Source: Puffinus mauretanicus
Taxonomy: Eukaryota > Chordata > Aves > Procellariiformes > Procellariidae
Length of the DNA: 64,000 nucleotides
Direction of reading: 5' to 3'
Assembly (NCBI GenBank): GCA_023333565.1
Contig: JAJKFH010000115.1
Location: 3,100,001-3,164,000, forward strand
In this document: piece after piece, positions 27,101-39,444 of the stretch
Layout: each line of letters starts with the position of its first letter
How positions within the stretch are numbered: the first letter of the stretch is position 1
Made by a program: the position numbers and the translations under genes
The notes under the pieces: generated by a model
What the model saw: the letters and a program-made list of their open reading frames with translations, nothing else
The model's database searches: none
Told to the model about the DNA's origin: nothing

Positions 27101-30100
27101 TTTCCACAGAGGAGTTTGCCGTTTGAAAAGAATGTTCTGTTGCAAGTGAAGTATTCTACAAGAACCCATTCATTTTCTTCAATACTTCCTAAGGAAATAA
27201 GTAAAGATAAATCACATTTGGTTCTCTCTTGATAGCTAAAACCAGTCACAATTTTCTAACTAAACATCGTCATTAAGAGCCAATGACTGAACCTGAAAAG
27301 TGTCATGGGAAATATCATGGATTTTAAGATGTTTCAGAGCATTGAAGCCAGGATCTAAAGGCATCACACCCCACATCCCTCACACATTCTAGGGATGGCA
27401 GTTCTGTCTTAGCTAAGAGACCTAGTAACCTAGGGTTTGAACAGCCTACCTTCTAAGGCTACCTTGTAAGGCTACTCAGACTCCTTGCCATGAAGCCAGC
27501 AAATGAGCAACTGTTCTAATTAAAGATTGATTTCTGGATCCATCCCAGGGTCCCATAGATTTCACAAGGCAGCCTGTTACAATTTTAGGTTCTGAGGTCC
27601 ACAAGAATCCCAAGAACATAAAAATAAATTACTCCCATACCTCTATCCACTCAGAATTGACTTTTCATGGTAAACTTTGAGGCATCTGACTTAATTCTAG
27701 TTGGCTCAAAAGAGAATGTCAATCCTGCATATCAACCAGTTATAAGACACAGAATTTTCACAATGTAAAATCATTATTGCTTAGAAATACATGAAATATA
27801 AAGGTGTGATATATTGCTAAAATATCAAATCTTTCACTTTATTTAAATTTTAATATGGTTTTGACATAATGTAATCACTGAATAGCATTAACACAAAAAT
27901 ATAGTGTTATGTTTCTGAGTATTTGTCAGAATACATTCTGACAAATATCATTCTCATTCTGAAAGAAATGAGAGCTATTAATTTTGGTTTATTTTAATTT
28001 TGTTTAATTCTGTTTAAGACCAAACTAATGGTCTTTTCAGCCAGGTAGCTATATCACCTTTCCTTGTAGTGCATACTAACTTCTTGATAAAGAATTCTGT
28101 AGGTTTTTTTAATTAAGTTCTGGGAGGGAATTTACAAGTGTGTGCCTGTAAATCTTGCTTCTTTTCTCCTTGTAGTTATTTCATCATATCCTTTTCATGG
28201 TGCAGATGTCTAATTGCTTTACGATTTAAAGTTTTCCCTGGTTTCTCTGAACACTGGCTGAGCTTCTCTGAGAGTTGGCATTGGACTGATAAACATGCTA
28301 GATAAAGCTTTTACTTGCCACCTGAATAAAAGGATGATATCTCTACTATGAGCACTGGAACTCTTATCTTGCTGCTTCAGTGAACTGGCATGCAAAAATT
28401 CTACCTGTAGAGATCTGAGCTCTAATTCAACAAGCAATGTAAGCACCTACCTAATTTTCAGCTTGTGAATAGTCCCACTGAGGTCCTAAAATTATCCACT
28501 GAGTATTTTACAGATTAATTTATCTCAAGAAGATATGATTTTGAATTCAGTGTGAAAAGTAGGGATTCTACAGTGAGATGAGAAGCAGAATGCAAAGTAT
28601 ATATGGAAAACCTGAGGACAAAACTGAGCTTTCCAAGTTTAATTTATTCATCAAGATCCTGTACTTATTCTCAACACAATAAATGCATTCCGGTGAAATA
28701 CACTTTGGCTTTAGGGTTTTGGATGTGGATTTGGGTTCGTTTTTAAGTACTCTACCAGTCCTTCCTCTGTGACTACTGAATCTGCAAAAGGTTGCCATAG
28801 AGACTAGCAAGAGATGAGAATGTGTAGCTTATATGAGCATCAGGCATAAAAGGTATGCTTTTAGACTTCATTAACTTTTTGTAGTTCTTTCCTTCACCAC
28901 AGCCTTTTCACCAAAGGAGGTTGACATTACCAAAAGAAACTTCCTAGCAAAAGAGAAAAAAGTAATCTTATATTTCTACCATTTCTATTGGTAGGATAGA
29001 GTGTGTCCAGTTCTGTGGCTGCTTTAAGAAAATCCTAGAGAAATGTTGAACACAGGCAATGAAAAATATTTGAGAGTATATTGTGAAGGGATAAATACAT
29101 GAAACTTACTGTAAAGAAGATTGAAGTGTGCTTTGTCTCTGAGTTTATATTCTCATATCTAAATAGTTGGAACTCTTCACTTTTTTCAAACAACCCAGCC
29201 AAAAAAAAAAAAAAAGATTTTTTTTTTTTCCTTCCTCTGCAGCATGATTTGCCTGCTAGGATCATCTGGGCATACTTCACATACTCATTCTTTTGCCATT
29301 ACAGGTGTCTGAGAAATAGGTGTCTCTTCAACTATATCTAATGTGCCCAACACACATAGTTGCACAGTTTTATCTCCAAGACTAAAATGTTTTAGTTTCA
29401 TTAAGGTTGTTGCATTTAAAATAGCAGTTTCTGGATTAACTTTACTATGTGATCTATCGATCCTCTCCAGTTGCCTGAAAATGGAATTTGAAGGAGCTGA
29501 AATTAATAAATGCACCCCTGTTTTTGAAATGTGCTTTGAAAATCCCAGCATGCTAGAAGACGACGTTTCCATTGTTGTCACTGATGGTTCCTTCTGTGAC
29601 ATTTAGGTTGCACTTTTCTTAATCAAACTTTGAGAATGGACTCAATCTGTTTTCCAAATTAGAATTTTGATTACATTTAAACCATTGTTTATTTAAGAGA
29701 ACGGATAAACAGCTTAATGTGTTCAACTACTTGTATTATTTGAAGTGTCTTTGTTAGAACAAGTGATTTTATGGATCTGTGTTGGATTGTTCAGTGCATT
29801 TATTCACAATCACTGTTTGCACTTCAAGGCAGCAAGGGAAAACATCTGGCTGTTTGCATTGTCCTGAATGCTGTACTTGAGCTCTGGTGGAAGCCTTTAG
29901 AGGGAGAGGAAACTCTACCTTTCCTTGCAGCTAAACCAGACATATTTGGAGGCAAATACTTCTGTAATTTGGGGTGTGAAAAGTAGAAAAAGAGAAAATT
30001 AGAAAGCCTGCTGAGAAGAGCAAAAAGCAGACACAATTTCAGGCCTCAAAGGCAACAGAAAGAAATACTTTCTGGGGTGCCTGAGGATACCTGAGGATGA

Positions 30101-30529
30101 AGAGTTTGCTGGAATCGGTAAGGTTCACTCAGTGTCTGACTGAGTGAAACTTTCAAAAAAAAGGACCCATTCTCAAAAGATGCAGTGTGAGAAAAAAGTT
30201 GCTTATCGTATATCTTGTCTCATTCTGAGGATTCTTTTTCCAATTTTGAAAAGTTTCTGGCTGTAGTTTCTGTTCTAATATAAAAAAAAAGAGTCTCCAG
30301 AAGTCAAAAGTCCCTTGGTGTTTTGAGATTCTCAAATGGATAGAGGAAAAAGCAGGTTTACCTCAGAGCTCTGGCCAGCTCAGGAGTCATCACAGCCATA
30401 AAACAAACGCTTGCTCCAGTTGACTTTAAATACACCAGAAGACTTTGTTCTCAATCAAACAGTATTTCACATTGGAAAATATTGTTAAAAACCCAAACCA
30501 CAAGTATTTGCATGTTTAGTTTGGTTTAG
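21165..30529. other. Intergenic sequence, no gene recognised
   Basis: More than 9 kb with no transposon that I can name and almost no long open frames. The stretch at about 24100-25270 is notably AT-rich, free of repeats and dense in TAAT/ATTA cores. A15-GA-T12 lies at 29201-29229. The 29285-29606 segment is open on both strands (105 codons minus, 87 plus) but I do not recognise either protein. Confidence 0.5.
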
Positions 30530-30857
30530 TTTGTGCCACTTGGGGTGGAGGAGGTAGATGAGTTAGGAACGAAGGAGTGAAGTTGAACCTGGGAAGAGGG
30601 GGGATGGGAGAGGAGGTGTTGTTTTAATTTGTATTTGTTTCTCACTATCCAAACCTATTTTGATTGGCAGGGAATTAAAATAATTTTCCCCAAATCAAGT
30701 CTGTTTTGCCTGTGACAGTTATTGGTAAGTGATCTCTCTGTCTTTATCTTGACCAACCAGCCTTTTAATCTTATTTTCTCCCCCCATCCTGTTGAAGAGG
30801 GGGAGTGGAGAGCAGCTGGGTGAGCGACTGGCAGCTGACCAAGTTCAAGCCACCACA
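30530..30857 (+). mobile_element. Avian ERV LTR fragment (3' part, same family as 18.7-21.2 kb)
   Basis: It begins near 'ccacttggggtggaggagg', carries 'gaaggagtgaagttgaacct', 'gattggcagggaattaaa', 'caagtctgttttgcctgtga', 'ctttatcttgaccaaccag' and 'gttgaagagggggagtggag', and ends 'gccaccaca' at 30857. It is collinear with both halves of the split LTR but lacks the GC-rich 5' portion, so it is 5'-truncated or internally deleted. It is not associated with retroviral genes. Confidence 0.78.
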
Positions 30858-33800
30858 CACCCCTGCAGTGATGTTAAGCTAAATGTAAAATTTGGATTCT
30901 TTTTCTTTAAAATTTTCTAAAATCACATAATGGCATAGCTGAAAACTTAACTTCGGGGAAGATCTCAGAACCTGGGAAGGAAAATATAGTTGACTGTAGA
31001 GTTATGAGGTGGTATTTAACAGCTCATTTGAATTACAGGTCAAGTCCTATAACCTCAGGTTTGTAATGTTGGAAGATGTAAACTAATCAACACTGGAGGA
31101 AAAGATTGTGGGGGAAAGAGGGAGACGTGCATATCTTTCTATCAAGCTGCTAAGCAACAACAAGTGGTCGAAGGCCATGTTATGCTTTAGTTGAAAGGTC
31201 TTAAGAGAGGCTTGTTATCTTTACAATAGTTGGTGGCATATTTGTAGAGAAAGGAATTGTAAATAAACGAAGGAAAGAGGATTAAAGTAGAGCTAGGTTC
31301 TGATAAAACTTTTTCCTTTGCAACGCAGGCTTCAGAGGCATAAGCTGTTTTCAGGACAAATGTTTCTGAGGAAAAATTAATTTCTTTCAAATTTGTTATT
31401 GAAACAAAATAAATGCTTCCATTAAAATTTTTACTTTTTTTTGTCAAGGAAAGGGAAAAACGTTTCTGTCAGATGTCTGTCTCTTTTTTTTTTTTTTTTG
31501 TTGTTGCTGCTGCTGCTGTTGTTCTACCTGAAGTGAGGTGGGGTGACGAGCTATGTTTACTGGCTTGTAGAAGACAAAAGGTAAGCAGGAAAGATTCGCA
31601 GAAAGAATGAAGTTGCTTTTCCATAGCACAACCATGACAGAGTGGAACAAGGTTATTTTTGCTTTTAGCATTAATTTAAACATATAATTTTGTGAACTTT
31701 TTTTTATCTTGGACTAATACAACATGAAGCAGGAAGGCGATCCAGCAAGCTACTTAGTGATAATAAGTGGAAATAGCTAATTGTGCATTTGATTTAGGTA
31801 ATATCTAACTTCTCTCCTCTCACAATCCCAAAACTAATGCTCTGATAGGTTTTTATTATTATTTAAACGGTTATTTTTACTGAGTTTATGACTGTCCCTT
31901 TAATCACTGCTTGTCTTGTCTCTTTTTTTTTCAGAAGAAATTAATTATTTATGCACTGAAATTTCTATCACACAACATGAAATCTCAGGACTATAGATAG
32001 ACATCACACACTGGGACTATATACAGTGCTCTGTGATATTCTGCTGCCAGTGGAGGATCATCATCTTTTTGCAAGCATGCAGTTGAATCAAAGACTAAGT
32101 GATCTTCTCAAGAGAAGACACATAGCCAAGAGTTAGACATGTGCCTGACTGTAAATAGTGTCTTTGAGCTATTTGACCCTCTGGAGGGGAAAGTCTCTCT
32201 CTTTTTTTCTTTTGTTTCTTTTTTCTTTGAGGTGGAATAATCTGTTACCAGAATATGAATTGTACCTTTTACAAGTCCATGAGACAAATTCTCTTGAGTC
32301 TCAAAATCAAAATGACAGTGAGAATATTTTGCCTTTGTCTGGCATCTTAGTGCTTCATATATTAATCTGAGAAGTGGAGCAATAGGAGATAATTTCTCTT
32401 CCAATTAATATTTCAGTCTAGGAAGTAGAATAGGGCCAACAAGAGATACTGAAAATTCTGATTCCAGAGTATCCTGTAAATTTTCCAGTTCAAACAATCT
32501 CTTCAGAATAAGAAAATGTAGTTTTAAAATAATCTCAGACTTAGGCTGTAGCTTCATGTATGTTTAATTGGCATTGCCACCAAAAAAAGAAATCTATCCT
32601 TTTGGTTGCTTGTACTCATCCTTGTACTGTGTGGGCACAACACAGTCTTTCTTAAGAAAGACAACAAAAACATTTTCTTCCCACCTTTCACCTTCTCTCT
32701 CTACACACAACAACTTACCAGACCTGTTTTAGTGGAAAATTGTTGTTTTTTTTTCTTTTGTCATTACAGTTTATAACATAAAGTCATTTAATTTCAAGTC
32801 ATAAAGCCTTTTTCTTACAAAATGGAAATGTTACTTCAATACATATATTTATAACCTAGTTATGAATATGTCTAGGTACGTGTACAGGACTGTGGTTGTG
32901 CACTTGAGTGCACTTGAGTGCACAGCCCCACACTTAAATATATGTATATTAGAACTGTTTTATTAATTGCATTTCTTGTTTACATCCTTATCAAAATAGG
33001 TATGCTTTTTCATTTTTTCTCTTTGAGAGCTTAGACAATGAATGAAAGGTTAAATAACTTCATGCTCCTTTCAGATGAGTCACTGCACCATCTTTGTAAG
33101 GCAATATTAGTAATGAGGATGATAAAAAGCACTCTAAGCCTTCATAACTGTGATTCATACAGCTCACAGAAGCAGCACATCTGTTTTTCACAAGAATGTA
33201 GTACATTTTAAAAGGTAAAAGGAAAACAAACAAGAAACCAAAAGGGCAGAACGTAAGGGTAAAGATGGCTGAGTAGGTTTCTGGGCATCTTAGGTATTTT
33301 CTATTTGTAATGCAAGATCCAAGTTTGGATCTTTCAAAAAATTCTGCTTGGAAGAAAAAACTGGGTTCTATTAAACCTGCTACTAAGAGACAACTCTCTC
33401 AGCTTTTTGAAAGTTTTACCCAGGTATTTTTCTGTGGTCAATTATCTGAAGTCTAGGCACTCTCTGGTTTTTAGAATATTTTGGTGTTACAAATGTACAT
33501 CTTTCCAAGCGTATTTTCAAAACGCTCTGCAGTTGATCTTTTCAAGTCTTTTGTGAGCTATCCAAACCTAAAAGTGTCATTAATTGTTACTATCATGTCA
33601 ATTCCATATTATTTTTCTTAAATGTATTTTCTATTTTACTTTTTGTTTGTGATAATTCTGATCATTTTCTTCTCTAGCAGTGTCAAATTGAGAACACTGG
33701 GAACACTAATCTCATTCTCACAATGGGATGGATTGACAAAAGCATACTCTTAAAGTAGATGAAATATATCCCATCCTCTCAGCAGGCAGGAAAAGACTCA

Positions 33801-35815
33801 AGCAGCAGTCAGTAGAAACCGAAGAAAGAATCCATTTAAAAAAAAAAAAAAAAAGAAAAGGAAAAGAGAAGAGAAAAAAAAAATCTTAAATTATTATTTT
33901 CTCAGGCAATTCTGGATTTCAGGAAATTTATCAGTGATAGTCTAAATAGTAATTATGCTCTGTATAAGAAGGAAGATAATAATTTTCTAAATATTCTTTC
34001 AGAAAGCACCCCAAACTAAGGTGATTTGTACTTTACATTTCTTTAAATACAGGCAAAACTTAGGGCTTGGTTTCATAAGTACTCATTTACATAGGTAGAC
34101 CTCAGTAAATGATTCATGAGAATAGGCTTTGGTGGGAGTGTTAAAGAGAGAACTTTGCAAAGCAGGCCCATTTTTTTTTGCGACAGACAAACCTGTTTAA
34201 ATTAAAATCTGTGCTTATGTTTGTATCCATCTGGATACTCTGCTTTCTGAGCCAATTTTTCTAACTCTAAAGGCAGTTTGGTACAAATGTCAGTTTTAAA
34301 TAACTAACTACTTTAAAATACTATTAGCTGACTATGAAAGAAGAAACTGAACTTAAAACTTCTCTAGTTTGCATAAGCTGTAAAAGTTAATGGATTATTT
34401 GGAGAGATAATATAGTTAATATAATAACTGTTTATTGTTCCTCCCCATAATGTGTTTAACATTAGAGTTGATTTTATGGCTATGATATTGTTCTTTGGCG
34501 GACTGAATATGAGCCTGAGAAGAAAACCTGAAATCTGCTCCTGAAGTCTGTACATTTATGAAACAAGGTTCAGAAAGTTCTGAAAGCTTTATTCTTTTCT
34601 CATGTTTACATAGCAGTTTGTACATACGGTAAGGCTAATAGGTTATAAAAGTGAAAGAAGTATAATTCCTTCGGGAACTGGCATATCTATACATCTAACT
34701 ACAGAATCTGAAGTAATCTATACCTAATGCATTTTCTGAAAATCATCAGACAAACCTAAGGCGTTTACAGTGTTTTTCACAGTTAAGCATTTGTGATTTG
34801 TAATACAGTAGATTACTGTTTCAAAGTAACTATAGCTATCCTACTGAGTGGGTAATCAGAGTTCCTCCTCAACCTTCTTCTTCTGAATTTCATATAAATT
34901 TTTAATTAATGCCTTACATTACTTGAGCTTTTATGCAATTATATGATAAATTATTCAATTTTTGATGTTATGTTTTAGACAGATGTTAAATCAAAGAAGT
35001 TAATGATTAAACACATTTTAATAGATTTGCCACTGTAGCTTTTACTCACTTTAAAAATAGTTTTTGATTGAATTTTGGTGCTCATGAAAGTGAAAGGCTA
35101 AGGACCATTTTTCAAAAGGCTCTTTACTGAGTCTCTGACTAATTACACAGTTCTGTAGGCACTACGAATTATATTCCATAAACAAAAACTTAGATGAAAA
35201 GGAATTAAATGGCATTAAGCATGACCCACCCCCCAGCCTAAAAGACTTAAGAAATGACAAAGTATAATATACATCTTAACCTCAGCCTGACAGTCACATG
35301 ATTTCCAGAGTCAGACTCCACACTTTAAAAAGGGCATTTCTTCTGCTTCTAAAAGATAAAGAAACCTGCTAAAATTACCCACCATTGAAGTGTAAAGCAA
35401 ATCTTTACCCACTGTTTTTCTGTGAGCATTATACCGTCCAAGGACTGTTGCAACTCAGTATCATTCTATGTTTTCTCTGGAGAACTTCTCTTTGGACAGT
35501 GGTATGACTGTGAGAAAATAGTAGGATAGGATGCAGGAGAACTATTTCACCCATTTCACTTCAGATTCCTGCTCTGGCTGGCTGGGTCCAGCATATTCTG
35601 TGTTGCTGAGGAAGTGCAAAACCACCAAAACAGGGGGAAAAGATGCAATTCATTGCAGTTTCTTGTTCTAAGAAAATCTTCAGTGATATACCTTTACTTA
35701 CCTTTGTGCAATAACTTCTGATTTTGCGCTTTTTTGCAAATAATGGAAGAATATGACCCAATGTTGTACTTAAAGAATGTTGATAGTAAGGGTCAGGACA
35801 TACAGGTACAATGGA
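30858..35815. other. Intergenic sequence, no gene recognised
   Basis: AT-rich. It contains a T-run followed by TTG/CTG repeats (31484-31523), a short direct duplication 'cacttgagtg' at about 32900-32921 and an A-rich tract at 33839-33890. No gene or named mobile element was seen. Confidence 0.5.
31484..31523 (+). repeat. T-tract followed by TTG/CTG triplet repeat
   Basis: Sixteen T are followed by 'gttgttgctgctgctgctgttgtt'. It is a simple-sequence repeat with no coding context. Confidence 0.85.
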
Positions 35816-35991
35816 CATAGAATCATAGAATACGTTGGGTTGGAAGGGACTTTAAAAGTCATCAAATCCAACCCCCCTGCCATGGGCAGGGACATCTTCA
35901 ACTAGATCAGGTTGCTCAGAGACGGGGGTTCAGCCTGACCTTGAATGTTTCCCGGGATGGGGCATCTACCATGTCTCTGGGCAACCTGTTT
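35816..35991 (-). mobile_element. CR1 3'-end fragment
   Basis: 'catagaatcatagaat' is followed by 'gttgggttggaagggacttt' and 'tccaacccccctgccatggg', the reverse complement of a CR1 3' terminus. The match runs through 'ggggcatctaccatgtctct' and 'gggcaacctgtt' and then stops. Only the 3' end of ORF2 and the tail are present. It belongs to a subfamily closer to the 42-44 kb copy, which shares 'cccatggcagggggg', than to the 12-13 kb copy. Confidence 0.88.
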
Positions 35992-38911
35992 GAGATATGC
36001 ATAATGGAAATTAAACTGTTACAGTATACAGCCATCTACATTCAATGCCATCGACTGTTAGAACTCAGTTCTTCAACCAGCGTCATCTTTGACTTCTATT
36101 TGGTACTAAACTTGAGAAAATGAGGGTGGAAAGCAACTGAGCCTAGCCTTTATGGCTTAAGTTATTGGTATGCTGCCAGCTCTGTCTAGTGGAGCTGGCT
36201 GGAACCGTCTCTTACCTGCTCACAGTTTCCCATAGCACCTGTACAGCACAGGCAAAATTGCTCTTTGCTGTTCTGCTGTATGCGCTACTCCAGACACTTT
36301 GGCATATATACAAAATCATCCTACCAGTGGTTTATGAGTCTGTAATTCCCTCTCTATGCATCCAGGAAAGCTGGATTCAAACTATCTACAATAGCATTAA
36401 ACTTCAACATAGACTGGCACAGTTTTAGAAATAATCTTCAAAATAATGGCCGCCTTTAGCAAAGAAACAAAGAAAAACAGTAAGATAGTATTTCTTTATC
36501 CCAGGTGATGTAAATTGAGTTTAGGGGGATAGAAAAGGGGGCAGTACAACCTACAAGAATAGTTAGACCTTGCAGTAGCCATATCAAAGTACCTGTACCA
36601 CGTAGAAAATCTTCAAAAGTACTGTAAGCTTACAGGCAATTTTATTTAAAGACCAAGCAGAAATCTACCAGCAAACAAAAAAGCTTCTTCCTGGATATAG
36701 GCACATGTTGACTTTTTGATGTATTTTTTTCCCCTTGTCTTCAGAATGTTTTTTTTGGCATGTACCTTCATTACTCTCCACAAGTGCATGTAATTGCTAA
36801 GTACTTTCACCTTAAAATAGGAAGTCCATGTGGAAGGACAACACTTCCACACTTAAAAGTAATACACAGGATGTTAAGTTGTGTGAGAGGAAAACACTGC
36901 TATTTTCAGCCTGAAGACTGTTTATAGTTCCTTTCATTTGTATTCCTGATACAAAATAAATATTATTGCTCCAAAAATTTCTCACAAACAAAAAAAGAAA
37001 CCTTTACACTGGTAGCATAGAAATATAAAATCTCCACAAAACATTGTTTTGTTTTCAAGCATACAAACACTCTTGGTTTTGTATCATAAATCTATCATCT
37101 GACATCTTTATTTTAAATATTATGATCAGAGGGGAGGGAAGGAAAAAATTCAGAAGTGACCACCGATGACATTGTTAGTCTACAAACTCAAATGTAGATA
37201 CAAATATTGCAACTTTCTCTCTAAATAAATGACTCCAAAATTCCTAGCAATCACAATCTGAATCACTTTACCCAGTGTGGGTTATAATACAAACGTTATG
37301 TCAATGTGATGCTATAATATTCTGACCTAACCATTTATGGCCTGTGCCTGTCATTTTTGATAATTGGAGATGTTTAAAGTTTACATTTGACTTTGCAGAA
37401 AATGCATTTGGTTTTATATACATATATATATATAGCATGCCTGAATTGTTTTTTTACTTATGTACCTAGGGTAAGTCATCCTTCATATCTATCAGTGAAA
37501 GGCATCCTGATTTAGCTGGTGAATATGAAATGAGAATAATGTTATATCTGATTTCCCATCCGCAGAATATAAAGTAGAAAAAAAAGGAATGATGAATGGA
37601 AGATGCAGAACATCATTTCATAAACTGATTTTTTTTTTAGTATTTCTATGAGCGTGCATTTTGGTTCCCAATTAATGATATTGCTCCAAAGTTGACCAGG
37701 GAGAGGAGAAAGGCACTAACAGAATTCTACAGAAATGATAATTCTCTCACAATCTGATGAATGTTTGCCTGTACTGATAACTAGGTACCACAGATTTGGG
37801 AAGTCAGAAATATTTTAATACACGCTTTCCTGATTTTTGAGGATAATTTAAAAGAAATACTTTAAGTTCAACTCTCCTAACGTCTGCTCATGTTTTAATG
37901 GTTTTTTTATATATATATATATATGTGTATATATATACAAGTAATATAATGCTTCCTACAGCACCGTTTGTTCAAAGATCATCTATTACCTTACAGAAGT
38001 TAATGTAGTTTCAAAGTATCCCTTCTTATATACATCTTGTAATAAGAAACTAATATGGTTTTTTTTTTCATTTTCCCAAGACATCACACAATAACCTTTA
38101 CTATTTTATTCTGAGCAGTTTCCTGAGTGAAGAACTTCTATAAAATGAGAATTTTCACACTCTGAATAATCAAAGAGTGAAAAGTTGCAAATTTGGCAGC
38201 AAGTTATTTTCATTTGAAGTAAAACTCAGCCCACACAAATTCACACCTGTAATACACATTGCCTGAAATAATAAAAAATAAATGTACAATTACTGGATGA
38301 AGTGATTTAGCTTTCCATGTTGTGTTTTTGAAATATTGTTATTCATCACTGGAAAGCCTTTGAATAGAAGACAGTAAAAATATAATAGCCCATGTACATA
38401 TGTATGCTTATTTTGCACTTGATTTTATTATTACTATTGAAGTTAGATCTACTGATGAAATTAAAGTAGAAAAAAATTATTATTAAGTATTTTTTATTGA
38501 AAAAATATTTTGTCTAATTTGTGCAAAAAAAATCTTGGTTTCCCTGATTCTAAAACAGAAATAAAATTCTCCTCATTTTGTATGACATTATCAATACAAC
38601 ATAAAATGAAATGTTGATAACATTACACATGTATTTAATGTATTGATAAATCTAGAAGCTGAAACATTTCAAGGAAAACAAATCAGAAATGAACTCTTCG
38701 ATATTCTGATGAAATTTAGCACTTTGATAATTTCTTGAAAGTTTGATTTTTCGATTGTTTATATTCCTTATCAGCAGCAAATGAAATTTTATTGCATAGA
38801 GTAATGTCATTTGGTGTTGTGTTCTTGAATCTGTGTGCAGTCTCAGAGCAGTTGTTCTCTGGAAGGCAGCCCTTCAGGCTATCTGGAAATGCAGATTACA
38901 TTTCCCCCAGT
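35992..38911. other. Intergenic sequence, no gene recognised
   Basis: AT-rich sequence with TA/TG dinucleotide tracts at about 37413-37436 and 37905-37938. No gene, LTR or CR1 was seen. Confidence 0.5.
37905..37938 (+). repeat. TA/TG dinucleotide microsatellite
   Basis: Tandem 'ta' units are interrupted by one 'tgtg' step. This is a simple repeat. Confidence 0.8.
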
Positions 38912-38916
38912 ATAGC
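38912..38916. repeat. Left 5-bp target-site duplication of LTR copy 2
   Basis: 'atagc' directly precedes the LTR's TG terminus and is repeated exactly at 39440-39444. Confidence 0.9.
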
Positions 38917-39439
38917 TGTCGTGGTTTAACCTGGCAGGTAGCCAAATACCACGCAGCCGCTCACTCACTCCCCCCGCCCCCCCAGTGGGACGGGGAGAGA
39001 ATCGGAAGGGTAAGAGTGAGAAAAAACTCGTGGGTTGAGATAAAGACAGTTTAATAGAACAGAAAAAGGGAAAATAATGATAATAAATAATGATAGAATA
39101 TACAAAATGAGTGATGCACAATGCAATTGCTCACCACCCACGCTGATCCATAACCAAGTAGCGATCGGTACTTCCTGGATCACGCCTACCGTTCATATAC
39201 TGAGCATGACGTCACATGGTATGGAATACCCCATTAACCAGCTGGGCTGGCTGTCCTGATTATGTTCCCTCCTATCTTGTGTACCTAGCTCAGTCAGTAG
39301 GCACGGGAGCTGTCCTTGGACTAGGAGGGCACTTAGCAACAACTGAAAACATCAGTGTGTTATCAACATTCTCCTCATACTAAATCCAAAACACAGCACT
39401 AGGAAGAAATTTAACCCTATCCCAGCCGAAACTGGGACA
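38917..39439 (-). mobile_element. Avian solo LTR, ERVL-like family (copy 2)
   Basis: The 523-bp element runs TG...CA on the minus strand ('tgtcccagtttcggctgg' to 'aggttaaaccacgaca'). It is flanked by the perfect 5-bp duplication 'atagc'. It shares its blocks with copies 1 and 3, including a 'ttaaactgtctttatctcaa' polyadenylation-side segment. The trinucleotide tract is only rudimentary here ('aatgataataaataatgat', about 39075-39095). It contains an intact palindromic 'tgacgtca' at 39207-39214, where the other two copies read 'tgatgtca'. No internal genes are attached, so it arose by LTR-LTR recombination. The 5-bp duplication fits ERVL-type integration but does not prove it. Confidence 0.9.
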
Positions 39440-39444
39440 ATAGC
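39440..39444. repeat. Right 5-bp target-site duplication of LTR copy 2
   Basis: 'atagc', identical to 38912-38916. Confidence 0.9.

Noticed and set aside
32900..32921. Direct repeat 'cacttgagtg' as a target-site duplication or CRISPR-like repeat
   Set aside because: The two copies are immediately adjacent with no element between them. It is a simple tandem duplication.
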